A stretch of 64,000 nt of DNA from JANSWP01 sp041941305. GTDB lineage: Bacteria; Bacteroidota; Bacteroidia; Chitinophagales; Saprospiraceae. The stretch spans positions 24,488 through 88,487 of the forward strand of contig JBGTQJ010000037.1 in NCBI GenBank assembly GCA_041941305.1, read 5' to 3'. Shown piece after piece: positions 8,613 through 17,404 of the stretch (its first letter is position 1; the number at the start of each line of letters is the position of its first letter). A model generated the notes under the pieces. It was not told where the DNA came from. It made no database searches and saw only the letters and a program-made list of their open reading frames with translations. Position numbers and translations under genes: made by a program.

Positions 8613-9230
8613 CTAAAAAGACATTCCGATAGTTAATAGCACCCGTTTAGGTTTCTCGTTGAAATTTACGGGTTGCCCGGCGATGGTAATGTGTTCGCCA
8701 AAGTCGCTGAAATTTCCTTCATACTTCAAATCGATCATAAACTTCCAGATATCCAATCCAAGACCAGCTTGCCAGCCCATGGTGAAATCTTTGAACCTGG
8801 AATCATAACCAGGAATATTGTCAGCGAGGTCAGATTTTGAGTTGAGGAAAACGTGTCCTACTGGACCTGTATTCAAACGAAGTGGTCCGAATTTCATGCC
8901 TACCAAAACAGGTACATCCAAATAGCTGTAATTTTCCTTGAAAACTTTTCCTACGAAGCCATCACCGAAATCATCTACAGTAAAATCTACACTGTTTGAG
9001 TTCCATAGTACTTCCGGTTGTACATAAAAAGTACCGATTTGGCCTCTGATGAATGCACCAAAATGGAAGTTGTAATTTGCCTCTTTGATGGCTATATCTA
9101 AATCTTGAAGTGAAACTTCTGAGGGTTTGATGTCATATGTACCGAGACCTGCTTTTACACCTATTTTCAACTGAGCTGAAGCAGAAAATGCTAAACCGAG
9201 CACGAATGCAAACAAAATTGTCTTTTTCAT
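8613..9230 (-). CDS. Outer-membrane beta-barrel protein (PorT/OMP_b-brl type)
   Basis: 205 residues with a clear signal peptide (MKKTILFAFVLGLAFSASAQ). The mature part starts LKIGVKAGLGTYDIK and alternates short amphipathic strands (FHFGAFIRGQIGTFYVQPEVLW, YLDVPVLVGMKFGPLRLNTGPVG, MGWQAGLGLDIWKFMIDLKYEG) ending in a terminal phenylalanine (TIGMSF), as expected for an eight-strand barrel of the PF13568 type widespread in Bacteroidota. The substrate or role is not known; most such proteins are annotated only as porin family. A terminator follows the gene, and the long upstream gap suggests an independent promoter. Confidence 0.8.
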   Translation of the reverse strand: MKKTILFAFVLGLAFSASAQLKIGVKAGLGTYDIKPSEVSLQDLDIAIKEANYNFHFGAFIRGQIGTFYVQPEVLWNSNSVDFTVDDFGDGFVGKVFKENYSYLDVPVLVGMKFGPLRLNTGPVGHVFLNSKSDLADNIPGYDSRFKDFTMGWQAGLGLDIWKFMIDLKYEGNFSDFGEHITIAGQPVNFNEKPKRVLLTIGMSF

Positions 9231-9342
9231 AATATTAGATTGTTTTGTTATCGGGTGGAAACGCCATGCTTCCGATTTATTGATACCGGATATGGGAATT
9301 TTCCCCTAAATCTTAACAGAGTTTAACGAGAGGAGCTCAAAT

Positions 9343-9378
9343 GTGAAAGATTTCCAAAAACTTTCTAAAATCTTTCAC
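9343..9378. repeat. Inverted repeat in the intergenic region
   Basis: GTGAAAGATTT (9343-9353) and its exact complement AAATCTTTCAC (9368-9378) with a 14-nt loop, in the divergent gap (9231-9645) between the beta-barrel gene and engB. No T-run follows, so an operator or mRNA hairpin is as likely as a terminator. Confidence 0.55.
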
Positions 9379-9502
9379 ACTTCAATACCTAACGCTTTAT
9401 TTTTCAATGATTTGGTCCTTAAGCAAGGGAGCAGAATAACCTGTCTGACTTTTCAAACAAGTTGCCTATTTATCTCTTTTGGAATTTGGGGTAACCACTT
9501 CA

Positions 9503-9534
9503 TTTAGCCGAGTCAGCTAATTGAAGTACTTTTG
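9503..9534 (+). promoter_or_regulatory. Putative promoter for engB
   Basis: TACTTTTG at 9527-9534 matches the Bacteroidota -7 element TAnnTTTG, followed by CGG. A TTTAG about 20 bp upstream (9503-9507) is a weak -33 match. Transcription from here would include the whole hairpin array at 9544-9633 in the engB leader. Confidence 0.45.
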
Positions 9535-9543
9535 CGGCATTAG

Positions 9544-9644
9544 GAGAAATTGAGAGTTTGAGAGTTTGAGAATATGAGATAATTATAATCTCCAATTTCT
9601 CAAACTCTCAAACTCTCAAACTCTCAATTTCTCAAACTCTCCAA
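9544..9644. repeat. Octamer array forming a 27-bp perfect hairpin before engB
   Basis: The left arm 9544-9570 (words GAGAGTTT, GAGAAATT) is the exact complement of 9607-9633 (words CTCAAACT, CTCAATTT), loop 36 nt; further copies continue to 9641. The array ends about four bases before the ATG at 9646, so it occupies the place of a ribosome binding site. Confidence 0.85.
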
Positions 9645-9645
9645 A

Positions 9646-10254
9646 ATGGAAATAAAAGAAGCCAAATACATAGCCAGTTATCCAAGCATTGGTAAATGTC
9701 CCATTGACAAAAAGCCAAAACCAGAGTACGCTTTTATTGGTCGGTCCAATGTGGGTAAGTCTTCCCTGATTAACATGCTGTGCGGAAAAAAGGGTTTAGC
9801 CAAAATTTCGAAAAAGCCTGGAAAGACCCAAATGATCAATTACTTCCTGATCAATGAAACCTGGTACCTCGTAGATTTACCAGGTTATGGTTATGCCAAA
9901 ATCTCCAAAAAGAAACGCCTGGAATGGGAGCGCATGATTGCCAATTATCTTCAAAAAAGAGAAACGCTGGTTTGCATTTTTGTTTTAATCGATGCGAATA
10001 TTCCATCACAACAAATTGATGTAGAATTCATCAATAAACTGGGACAGTGGCGATTGCCTTTTGTGATTGTTTATACCAAAACGGATCGAATGAATCTGAA
10101 TACCAGAAATCGAAATATTCAGGTTATTCAAAAAGAATTATTGAAGTACTGGAATGAGTTGCCCCAACAGTTTACCACTTCTTCAAATACTGACGCAGGA
10201 AGGGATGAGGTGCTGCAGTTTATTGATGAGGTGAATCAGCAGTTTTATGATTAG
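9646..10254 (+). CDS. engB: Ribosome-biogenesis GTP-binding protein EngB (YihA/YsxC)
   Basis: 202 residues. G1 FIGRSNVGKSSLINML, G2 region KKPGKTQMINYF, G3 DLPGYGYAKISK and G4 TKTDR are all intact and in the order and spacing of the TrmE-Era-EngA-YihA GTPases; DLPGYGYA is specific to YihA/EngB. The protein binds the large ribosomal subunit during assembly and is usually essential. The ATG at 9646 is fixed by the conserved N-terminus (EIKEAKYIASYPSIGKCP). The gene has no Shine-Dalgarno sequence; a 27-bp hairpin made of octamer repeats ends just before the start codon. It is followed at once by a double-hairpin element and then the PlsB-like gene on the same strand. Confidence 0.95.
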   Translation: MEIKEAKYIASYPSIGKCPIDKKPKPEYAFIGRSNVGKSSLINMLCGKKGLAKISKKPGKTQMINYFLINETWYLVDLPGYGYAKISKKKRLEWERMIANYLQKRETLVCIFVLIDANIPSQQIDVEFINKLGQWRLPFVIVYTKTDRMNLNTRNRNIQVIQKELLKYWNELPQQFTTSSNTDAGRDEVLQFIDEVNQQFYD

Positions 10255-10337
10255 CGTACCAAGACTCTCCAGGGTCGTGACTTTTGTAATTTTTTCAAAA
10301 GAAAGAGCCTAACACGACTCAGGAGAGCCGTGATACG
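10255..10337. repeat. Double-hairpin palindromic element (family with 45664-45743)
   Basis: It begins directly at the base after the engB stop. Outer arms CGTACCA (10255-10261) and TGATACG (10331-10337) pair imperfectly, and the palindrome continues inwards through CTCTCC/GGAGAG and GTCGTG/CACGAC for about 28 bp with a few mismatches. Its core words (CTCTCCAG, GAGAGCCGTG) match the element at 45664-45743. Confidence 0.7.
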
Positions 10338-10351
10338 AAACACAAACAAGA

Positions 10352-12061
10352 ATGAAAGAAAGTTCCAAAGTATATCCCTACGTTATTCCTGAAATCGAAG
10401 ATTGGCCCATCTATAAACTTCATGAAGACAGGACCAATTTTGTACAGGAGATGGAGGCGTTCACTTTTGAAAGACTGACCAAAAAACATGGGGAAAATAT
10501 TACGGACATCATCGCGAAAACGATTTATCTGGAAAGGATTCGGATCAAAGAGGAGCCCTGGAAAGTAGACCCTCCAAATGAGCGGTTGTTTTGGAACCGC
10601 ATCCGCAAAAAGTTGATTGTGAAAGGATTGGACGGCGAAAAAGAAGAGACGATGAGTTCCAATCACGAGATTTTGCAAAGAATCATCAATCGCTATGCAG
10701 AAGAAATCGTTGGCACTTTCAGGAAACCAACCTATCAGTTTGCAAGAAAGTTTTTACATGTTTTTTTCAATAGATTGTTAAATACCGCTGCCGGAAGAAA
10801 CCTGAAGCGAATCTATGGTACAAAATACCATATCCACGAACGTTTATTGGCAAAAGGAGAAGTGGACATGGTACGCAAGCTCACAAAAAAAGGAACGGTG
10901 GTGATTGTACCTACTCACTTCAGTAATCTGGATTCCCTGTTGATTGGCTATGCGATGGACAGCATTTTGGGCTTACCATCTTTTGCATGGGGTGCAGGAC
11001 TCAATTTATATAATACTGGCTATACCGCCTATTTCATGAATCGCCTGGGGGCATACCGGGTAGATCGGAGAAAGAAAAACCCAGTATACCTTCAAGCCCT
11101 TTTCGCGTTTTCAAATTTGGCGATTCAAAGAGGTACCAATAGTTTGTTTTTTCCTGGGGGGACTCGCTCCCGTGCAGGAAGACTGGAACAAAAACTGAAA
11201 TTGGGGCTTTTAAGTACCGCTGTTGAAGCCCAACGTTCCCACTTTCAAAAAGGAAAGGATGATAAAATTTTTATTGTACCGCTGGTATTAGGCTACCACG
11301 TAGTGCTGGAAGCCAAGTTTTTAATCGAACAGCATTTGCAAAGAACCGGAAAGGAACATTATTTCAAAACGAAAGATGCTTTCCATAGTTTCCGCAAACT
11401 GATCAAATTTGCCTGGAAATTCTTTTCTGATCCCTCCGAAATCACCCTCTCATTTGGCAAACCGATGGATGTTTTGGGCAATTTTGTTGATGAAGATGGG
11501 AATAGCTCAGACCGCTTTGGGAATCCCGTAAATGTGAGGGATTATTTTATCAGCAATGGAGAAGTGACTGAAGATTTGCAAAGAGAATCTGAATACACCA
11601 AAATTTTAGGAGAACGAATTGTGGAGCGCTACCATAAAGAAAATATTGTGCTCACCAGCCACCTGGTTGCTTTTGCTGCCTTTAATATTTTAAAATATGA
11701 AAACCCAAAGCTGGACCTTTATGGGGTATTGAGATTGCCACCTGAGGAATATGTATTCCCTATGGATTTATTGCGAAAAGTAGTGGGACAATTACAATCT
11801 ATTTTGAAGGAGATGGAGTCCCGTGGTAAAATAAAATTATCCAAACAAATTCGATATGAGGTAGATGATTTAATTAAAGATGGTATCAGTCACCTGGGTA
11901 CATTCCATCCCTTGAAACCAATACTTTTCAACAAAAAAGGGGAATTGATAAGCAAGGATTTTAAATTGCTCTATTTTTACCACAATCGATTGGAGAATTA
12001 TGGATTGGCGAAGAAAATAAAATGGACAGAAAATGTAAAAATCGATGCTATGGTTCTGTAA
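10352..12061 (+). CDS. 1-acylglycerol/glycerol-3-phosphate acyltransferase-like protein (PlsB/PlsC superfamily)
   Basis: 569 residues, soluble. The acyltransferase core lies at about 165-340: VVIVPTHFSNLDSLLIG contains the H-x4-D catalytic box (block I), NRLGAYRVDRRKKNP fits block II, and LFFPGGTRSRAG is block III. Long N- and C-terminal parts make it larger than PlsC (about 250 residues) and closer to the PlsB-like layout common in Bacteroidota. The likely reaction is transfer of an acyl group onto glycerol-3-phosphate or lysophosphatidate at the inner membrane in phospholipid synthesis; which substrate cannot be told. It follows engB on the same strand with only a palindromic element between. 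Confidence 0.8.
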   Translation: MKESSKVYPYVIPEIEDWPIYKLHEDRTNFVQEMEAFTFERLTKKHGENITDIIAKTIYLERIRIKEEPWKVDPPNERLFWNRIRKKLIVKGLDGEKEETMSSNHEILQRIINRYAEEIVGTFRKPTYQFARKFLHVFFNRLLNTAAGRNLKRIYGTKYHIHERLLAKGEVDMVRKLTKKGTVVIVPTHFSNLDSLLIGYAMDSILGLPSFAWGAGLNLYNTGYTAYFMNRLGAYRVDRRKKNPVYLQALFAFSNLAIQRGTNSLFFPGGTRSRAGRLEQKLKLGLLSTAVEAQRSHFQKGKDDKIFIVPLVLGYHVVLEAKFLIEQHLQRTGKEHYFKTKDAFHSFRKLIKFAWKFFSDPSEITLSFGKPMDVLGNFVDEDGNSSDRFGNPVNVRDYFISNGEVTEDLQRESEYTKILGERIVERYHKENIVLTSHLVAFAAFNILKYENPKLDLYGVLRLPPEEYVFPMDLLRKVVGQLQSILKEMESRGKIKLSKQIRYEVDDLIKDGISHLGTFHPLKPILFNKKGELISKDFKLLYFYHNRLENYGLAKKIKWTENVKIDAMVL

Positions 12062-12177
12062 TCCTACGATGCTGCAATGTTGTTAAGACAAATAAAATTA
12101 TAGTATCGCAGCATCACAGAATCGTAGAATTGTGGAATCGTAGAACCGCAGTATTGTAGAATTATAGAATCAATAAA
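12062..12177. repeat. Degenerate octamer array (AATCGTAG type)
   Basis: Words such as AATCGTAG, AATTGTGG, AACCGCAG and AATTATAG follow each other from about 12118 to 12172; a partial inverted counterpart (CCTACGATGCTGC) starts at 12062. It fills the gap between the acyltransferase stop and the channel ATG at 12178, leaving no Shine-Dalgarno site. Confidence 0.7.
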
Positions 12178-12951
12178 ATGTTTAAGCGACTTTTTCTTTC
12201 TGAAAAAAAAATGATGATTGCTATTGTGCTGAATGCGATCATCATTTTTTTGTTGTACTTCCCAAGGTTTGAGCACAATATCATTTTGGAAATTCTGGAT
12301 CGGCTTTTTATTCTGGTCTTTCTGATTGAAGCCATTGTCAAACTTCAATACTTCAAACCCAAGAGGTACTTCAAAAGTGCCTGGAACAAATTTGATTTTG
12401 TGATTGTCGTGGTAAGCTTACCCGCACTAGTGCCTCCAGCCGGTACGCCAATTATTTTACTGCTCAGGTTGTTCCGATTGATACGACTTATAAAATTCAT
12501 TCGCTTTGTTCCGCATTTGGGAATGATCATCGCGGGCTTGGGTAGAGCTTTCAGGGCATCTATTTTTGTTCTATTGGCATTGTTTTTCCTCAATTTTTTG
12601 TTGGCATTGTTTACCTGCCATTTTTTCCGTGAAGCAGCCCCCAATTATTTTGGCAACCCACTCACCTCTTCCTATTCCATTTTTCAGATGTTCACTGTTG
12701 AAGGCTGGAATGAAATCCCAATAGCCATCATAAGAAGTGAAACCGGACCCAAAAGTGATTTATTGATCGGACTAACCCGGTTTTATTTTGTCCTTGTTGT
12801 ACTAATTGGTGGCATCTTCGGCATGTCTCTTGCCAATGCCATATTTGTTGATGAAATGACTATGGACAATACCAAAGAACTCGAAAAGAAAATTGATGAT
12901 TTGAATGAGCAAATGAAGGAATTGAAGGAGATGATTAGTAGTGGGCAGTAG
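12178..12951 (+). CDS. Voltage-gated cation channel, NaChBac-like
   Basis: 257 residues with six membrane segments. S4 is visible at about 100-118 as a ladder of positive charges every third residue (LLLRLFRLIRLIKFIRFVP). The pore loop near residue 171 reads MFTVEGWNEIP, the position of TLESW in NaChBac/NavAb, so the family is bacterial Na+/Ca2+ ion_trans channels. S6 is FVLVVLIGGIFGMSLANAIFVDE, and a C-terminal coiled coil (LEKKIDDLNEQMKELKEMI) fits tetramer assembly. The filter TVEGW keeps the glutamate and tryptophan, with glycine in place of serine. Selectivity cannot be predicted safely. The exonuclease gene follows on the same strand 46 bp later. Confidence 0.9.
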   Translation: MFKRLFLSEKKMMIAIVLNAIIIFLLYFPRFEHNIILEILDRLFILVFLIEAIVKLQYFKPKRYFKSAWNKFDFVIVVVSLPALVPPAGTPIILLLRLFRLIRLIKFIRFVPHLGMIIAGLGRAFRASIFVLLALFFLNFLLALFTCHFFREAAPNYFGNPLTSSYSIFQMFTVEGWNEIPIAIIRSETGPKSDLLIGLTRFYFVLVVLIGGIFGMSLANAIFVDEMTMDNTKELEKKIDDLNEQMKELKEMISSGQ

Positions 12952-12997
12952 GCAGTTTTGCAGTGAGTAGAGTATTAATTTTTTAAAACCATCGCTT

Positions 12998-13540
12998 GTG
13001 AATTTCATAATCTACGACTTAGAAGCGACTTGTTGGGAAAACAGACCAGACTGGATGGTTTCGGAAATCATTGAGATTGGAGCGATTCGCATGAATTATT
13101 ACGGAGAAATTCTTGGGAAGTTTAATCAATTTGTGAAACCCGTTTTGAATCCCCGATTGTCCTATTTTTGCATGGATTTGACCTCCATTGAACAGCAAAA
13201 AATTGACAGAAGTAAAACTTTTCCTGATGTAATTGAAAACTTTATGGACTGGGCATACGTCTTTGAAGAGGATTACCTACTCTGTTCATGGGGTAGTTTC
13301 GACAAAAAGATGTTGATACAGGATTGCGAATTGCATAACCTCGAGTGGGATTGGGTGGAAAAACACATCAATATAAAACGACAATACCACGAAATTCGCA
13401 AACTTCGAAAAATGCGTGGGCTCAAATATTCGGTTGAAAAAGAGGGCTTTGATTTTGAAGGTCACCATCATAGAGGGATGGACGATGCACATAATTTATC
13501 CAAGCTCTTTATGAAGTTCCGCGATGAATGGCGCTATTAA
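12998..13540 (+). CDS. DEDDh 3'-5' exonuclease (ERI1/KapD-like)
   Basis: 180 residues from a GTG start at 12998; the next codons NFIIYDLEATCWENRP carry the first acidic motif (D-L-E) and the C-W pattern of the ERI1/KapD branch. ExoII is LLCSWGSFDKKML, with the D near residue 100, and ExoIII is HRGMDDAHNLSKLF with catalytic H and D. All four acidic residues and the histidine are present, so the enzyme should be active on RNA or DNA 3' ends. Members process small RNA or histone-mRNA 3' ends in eukaryotes; the bacterial role is not settled. It lies between the channel gene and a hairpin array. Confidence 0.85.
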   Translation: MNFIIYDLEATCWENRPDWMVSEIIEIGAIRMNYYGEILGKFNQFVKPVLNPRLSYFCMDLTSIEQQKIDRSKTFPDVIENFMDWAYVFEEDYLLCSWGSFDKKMLIQDCELHNLEWDWVEKHINIKRQYHEIRKLRKMRGLKYSVEKEGFDFEGHHHRGMDDAHNLSKLFMKFRDEWRY

Positions 13541-13542
13541 TT

Positions 13543-13620
13543 TGTGTTCAAGTGTTTATGTGTTCATGTGTTCATGTTTGGTAGCACTCGAACACATAAA
13601 CACATGAACACTTTAACACA
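13543..13620. repeat. Octamer array forming an imperfect hairpin
   Basis: Copies of GTGTTCAT/GTGTTTAT on the left (about 13543-13578) face complementary ATGAACAC/ATAAACAC words on the right (13590-13618) with several mismatches. It fills the gap between the exonuclease stop and the DUF4412 ATG at 13635. Confidence 0.75.
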
Positions 13621-13634
13621 ATATCATACAACAA

Positions 13635-14342
13635 ATGAAATTATTGAAAATCAGTTTTTTAGCTCTAACAGTTTTAGTGCTCAATACCACGGTATTTGGG
13701 CAGAAAAAAATCTCGGAGGGGATGGTGAAATACGAAATTACCGACATTGAAAGTGAGATGTCGGAATTGGCAATGCTAAAAGGCACCGAAGTGGACATGT
13801 ATTTCTCTGAAGCCAAACAAAAAGTAGATTTTGCACTGATGGGTGGGTTGATGCGCGTTCAAACCATCATTGACAACAATAACAAAGATCAAAATGTCAT
13901 GCTGATGGACATGATGGGCAAGAAGATCCAGATTGATGGTATGAATGAAGAAGATCTTAAAAAGAACCCAATGATGTCTTTAGGTGGCACTGGAGAACAA
14001 TCTTTGGAATATAAGATCGACAAAAAAAGCAAAAAGAAAATTGCTGGTTACAAAACTTGCAAAGCTACTGCCGAATTGCCACAAGGCATGGAAATGATCG
14101 TTTACTTCACCAAAAAAATCAGACCTAAAAACTCCTACATCTCTAAAGCGATGGGCGGTTTGGATGGGTTTCCGCTGCAATTCGTCATTGAAACCGGAAT
14201 GGGTATGGCGCTTACTTTTACTGCACAGGAGGTTAAAGGTGGTGTAGATCTTGCCAATTTCAGGGTTCCAGATGGCTATGATAAAATGACTTTGGAAGAG
14301 TTGCAGAAAGAGTTGGGTGGTCTTGGCGGTCTTGGGTTTTAA
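13635..14342 (+). CDS. Secreted DUF4412 family protein
   Basis: 235 residues with a signal peptide (MKLLKISFLALTVLVLNTTVFGQ). The mature start KKISEGMVKYEITDI, the central KIDKKSKKKIAGYKTCKATAEL and the later PLQFVIETGMGMALTFTAQEV follow the DUF4412 pattern seen in Bacteroidota (GxxxY ... IAGYxCxKA ... GxPLxF). The family is predicted periplasmic or outer-membrane linked and has no known reaction. The C-terminus is glycine rich (GGLGGLGF). It sits alone between two repeat structures and is convergent with the M56 gene, from which a perfect palindrome separates it. Confidence 0.75.
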   Translation: MKLLKISFLALTVLVLNTTVFGQKKISEGMVKYEITDIESEMSELAMLKGTEVDMYFSEAKQKVDFALMGGLMRVQTIIDNNNKDQNVMLMDMMGKKIQIDGMNEEDLKKNPMMSLGGTGEQSLEYKIDKKSKKKIAGYKTCKATAELPQGMEMIVYFTKKIRPKNSYISKAMGGLDGFPLQFVIETGMGMALTFTAQEVKGGVDLANFRVPDGYDKMTLEELQKELGGLGGLGF

Positions 14343-14346
14343 TTAA

Positions 14347-14400
14347 AATGAAAATGAGAATCAAAATGAAAATATTTTCATTTTGATTCTCATTTTCATT
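14347..14400. repeat. Perfect 54-bp palindrome between convergent genes
   Basis: Left half 14347-14373 and right half 14374-14400 are exact reverse complements with no spacer, built from AATGAAAATGAGAATC-type hexamer words. It starts four bases after the stop of the DUF4412 gene and ends four bases before the stop of the M56 gene on the other strand. In RNA from either side it would fold into one long hairpin, so bidirectional termination or 3'-end protection is plausible. Confidence 0.95.
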
Positions 14401-14404
14401 CATA

Positions 14405-17395
14405 TCACTCGATTCTCCTCTTGCGATTATGTCCTTCTGCCTCACTTTTCCGTTCTATATAATCTTCTAAATCCTTGCTGGAAAAACCATTGGCTTTCTC
14501 CTCTTCAATGTATTTTTTATCCACTCCATGAATATGAGCAGCAATCAATAAATCTTTTGGAATATTATTAAAGCCTACAGCATTCAATTCCTTGATGTAT
14601 TTGGAATCAATCCCATGAATGCCAAAGGCAATCATATCGTCAGCGGATAAATCCTTGTAGCCAGAATTTTGAATATCTTTTATGTAGGCAGCATTAATAT
14701 CGTGAATGGCAAAAGCAATGAGATTGTCAAAATCCAAATCTTTAAATCCAGCAGCTTTAAACTCTTTAATGAAGTCTGGTTCAATATTGTGAATTCCAGC
14801 AGCCATGATTTGGTCAGAATTTAAATCCAAACCGGCGCTTTTTAATTCTTTCACATAATTTGGATCGATCTCATGAATGGCAAAACCGACCATTTCCTCA
14901 AAGTCCATATCTTCTAAACCAGCTTCCTTGAATCCTTTTGCATAATCGGCATCAATATCATGGATCGCCATAGCAATAACCTCATCAGAGCTTAAATCAA
15001 TTCCTGTGGCTTTCATTGCTTTAATTTTCTCAGGATCAACCTGATGGATCGCAAAACCAAGAATGTCATCAAAACTCATATCATTTAAGCCAGCAGACTT
15101 GAATTGTTTGATGTAATCGGCATCTATACCATGAATACCAGCAGCTATCATTTGATCTGAATTCAAATCCAAACCAGAGCTCTTAAGCTCCTTTACATAA
15201 TTTGGATCGATATCGTGGATGGCAAAACCGACCAAATTGTCAAAATTTAAATCATCAAAACCAACAGCTTTGAATTGCTTGATGTATTCTGCATCAATGC
15301 CGTGGATGCCTGCAGCCACAATTTCATCCGAAGATAAATCCAGTCCAGACTGTTTTAATGACTGTACATATTTCGGGTCAATTTCATGAATGGCAAAGCC
15401 AACCATGTTGTCGAAGTCCAGATCTTTAAAACCCATCGCTTTAAAATCTTTTACGTATTCGGCGTCGATACCATGAATGGCTGCAGCAGTGATTTCATCA
15501 ACTTCGAGATCCAATCCGGCACTTTTTAATTCTTTTATGTATTCAACATCTACCTCATGAATGGCAAAACCAATGAGGTTGTCAAAATCCAAATCCTCAA
15601 AACCAGCGGCTTTGAAATCTCGAATGTACTGAGGTTCTACATCGTGAATTTTTGCAGCTATCAAATTGTCAATCGTCAAATCTTTCTTCAACAAATCACC
15701 CATACTTTTAGCATATTCTACATCTACTTCGTGAATCTCCATCGCTACAATTTCGTCCAATTTCAAATCATTGTATCCCATTGACTTAAAACCTTTCACG
15801 TAATAATCCAGCCTGTCTTTTGTGATTTCATGAACAGCCAAAGCTGCCAAGTCATCACTGTCCATATCGTTGTAACCCAATTGTTTGATATGCGCTACGT
15901 AAGATTTATTGATGTCTGTCAAACAGAACAGGAATAGGTGATTTTCTGTCAGATCAGTAAAGCCCTGGTTTCTCAAATAACTGGCGAATTCAGGATTTTC
16001 TTCGAAAGTGTAAGTTCCTTTCCCCTTCCCATTTTCAAATTTGCCTGTCATGGTAATGGTTCCAGCCTCTCTTGCCAATTGGAAGCTTCCTTCAGAACCA
16101 ACAGGTAAATTGGAAAAAGTGGACTTTGGGAAACAATCGCTGCTCATCCAATATCCGTCATCGTCTTCTCTCTTGAAGGAAATGCATACTTTCTCTCCTT
16201 TTATCTTTGCTTCCCATTCTCCTGAGGAGAGTGCTCCAAGGTCTCCATTTTTGTTTCCATAATCAATAATTTCAAGTCCATCAAAATTTCTAATCGTAGG
16301 TTCTGTTTTTACAATATTCGTGGGTTCCTGTTGTGTTAGTTCTGATGCCGGTTCTGAAACTTGTTGTTCAAGCGGTTCATTTTCAGGTTCTTGTGAATTT
16401 GGTTGAATGGCATTCAAACACATAATTGATAGCCCCAGTATAGGAAGTATGAATAGATACTTCCAACTGGAGCGGGCGGATGATTTCTTTGCGTTCATCA
16501 TAACAATACGTTTTTTTAAAATACTTTGATTATAGTTAGTAGTCAGGTTCAACGGTAGGTTGGGAACGGACACTTTCAGCAAATTGAGCTGATAATGCTG
16601 TTTGTTGGTTCCCTCAGAAAGCATTTTCTGGTCGGTTAGGTATTCCAGGTTATTTTCCAATTCTTTGCGGTAGAGCCATGCAAATGGATTGAACCATTGC
16701 AGAATCACCACCAATTCAGCCAACAAAATATCCAGGCTATGTCCCTCCCGGATGTGGATTTTCTCGTGTTTTAAAATTTGATTGTAGGTATCCCAATCGT
16801 ATTTGGCTGGATTCAGAAAAATGCTGTTTAGAAACGAAAATGGGGCTCTGTCTTTTTGTATTTCTACAATTCTATAAAAGCCGTCCTTGATATTCGGGTT
16901 TCTGAAAATTTTGACGACTAAAATCATCAACTGTATCAGGAAATTGAGTGCAAAAATGCCTAATCCGCAGAGGTAAATCCATTTTAATAAGGTGCCAAAG
17001 GATATTTTTGATGGGGCTGCTACCAATGCGGTTCCTTCTTCATCAGCAATTTCCATCTCTTCTGCCATTGGAGTCACCTCTTCGCTCATTTCAGCATATT
17101 CCATTTCTTCCATAGCGATCTCTTCTTCCATAGCGACTTCCTCTTCAATTGCAATCTCTTCCTCGAAGACAGCTTCGTTTACTGGAATATACTCCGATAT
17201 TGTTTCTTGAATAGCGACTTCTCTCAAAGACCATTCTTCCGGAATTTCAATAAATGGAATGGTAAAGGATAAACCAAGGCAACTGATTAATATCCAGCGG
17301 TTTAGGGTAAAGAAGGTTTCATTCCCCAACAGGAATTTGTAAAATAAATAACAGATTGAAAGTAAAATCGAGACGTGAAAAATATATGGAATCAT
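14405..17395 (-). CDS. M56 (BlaR1-type) sensor metallopeptidase with long tandem-repeat tail
   Basis: 996 residues from the ATG at 17393-17395 (MIPYIFHVSILLSICYLFYK). A start further upstream would translate the hairpin array and is rejected. Membrane spans are at about 5-23, 31-49 and 142-168, with another after the peptidase domain (FILPILGLSIMCLNAI). The zinc motif HEKIH is at about 210-214, with E-L-E-N-N-L-E-Y-L-T-D-Q further on, as in BlaR1/MecR1. Between spans 2 and 3 lies a glutamate-rich loop (EEEIAIEEEVAMEEEI). The C-terminal 500 residues are about 17 repeats of 28-29 residues with the core D-L-x-F-D-N-L-I-G-F-A-I-H-E-V-D-x-x-Y-I-K, in two alternating types. The gene follows blaI on the same strand. 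In known systems the sensor cleaves BlaI-type repressors upon a signal; the signal here is unknown. Confidence 0.9.
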   Translation of the reverse strand: MIPYIFHVSILLSICYLFYKFLLGNETFFTLNRWILISCLGLSFTIPFIEIPEEWSLREVAIQETISEYIPVNEAVFEEEIAIEEEVAMEEEIAMEEMEYAEMSEEVTPMAEEMEIADEEGTALVAAPSKISFGTLLKWIYLCGLGIFALNFLIQLMILVVKIFRNPNIKDGFYRIVEIQKDRAPFSFLNSIFLNPAKYDWDTYNQILKHEKIHIREGHSLDILLAELVVILQWFNPFAWLYRKELENNLEYLTDQKMLSEGTNKQHYQLNLLKVSVPNLPLNLTTNYNQSILKKRIVMMNAKKSSARSSWKYLFILPILGLSIMCLNAIQPNSQEPENEPLEQQVSEPASELTQQEPTNIVKTEPTIRNFDGLEIIDYGNKNGDLGALSSGEWEAKIKGEKVCISFKREDDDGYWMSSDCFPKSTFSNLPVGSEGSFQLAREAGTITMTGKFENGKGKGTYTFEENPEFASYLRNQGFTDLTENHLFLFCLTDINKSYVAHIKQLGYNDMDSDDLAALAVHEITKDRLDYYVKGFKSMGYNDLKLDEIVAMEIHEVDVEYAKSMGDLLKKDLTIDNLIAAKIHDVEPQYIRDFKAAGFEDLDFDNLIGFAIHEVDVEYIKELKSAGLDLEVDEITAAAIHGIDAEYVKDFKAMGFKDLDFDNMVGFAIHEIDPKYVQSLKQSGLDLSSDEIVAAGIHGIDAEYIKQFKAVGFDDLNFDNLVGFAIHDIDPNYVKELKSSGLDLNSDQMIAAGIHGIDADYIKQFKSAGLNDMSFDDILGFAIHQVDPEKIKAMKATGIDLSSDEVIAMAIHDIDADYAKGFKEAGLEDMDFEEMVGFAIHEIDPNYVKELKSAGLDLNSDQIMAAGIHNIEPDFIKEFKAAGFKDLDFDNLIAFAIHDINAAYIKDIQNSGYKDLSADDMIAFGIHGIDSKYIKELNAVGFNNIPKDLLIAAHIHGVDKKYIEEEKANGFSSKDLEDYIERKSEAEGHNRKRRIE

Positions 17396-17404
17396 TTTTA
17401 TCTT

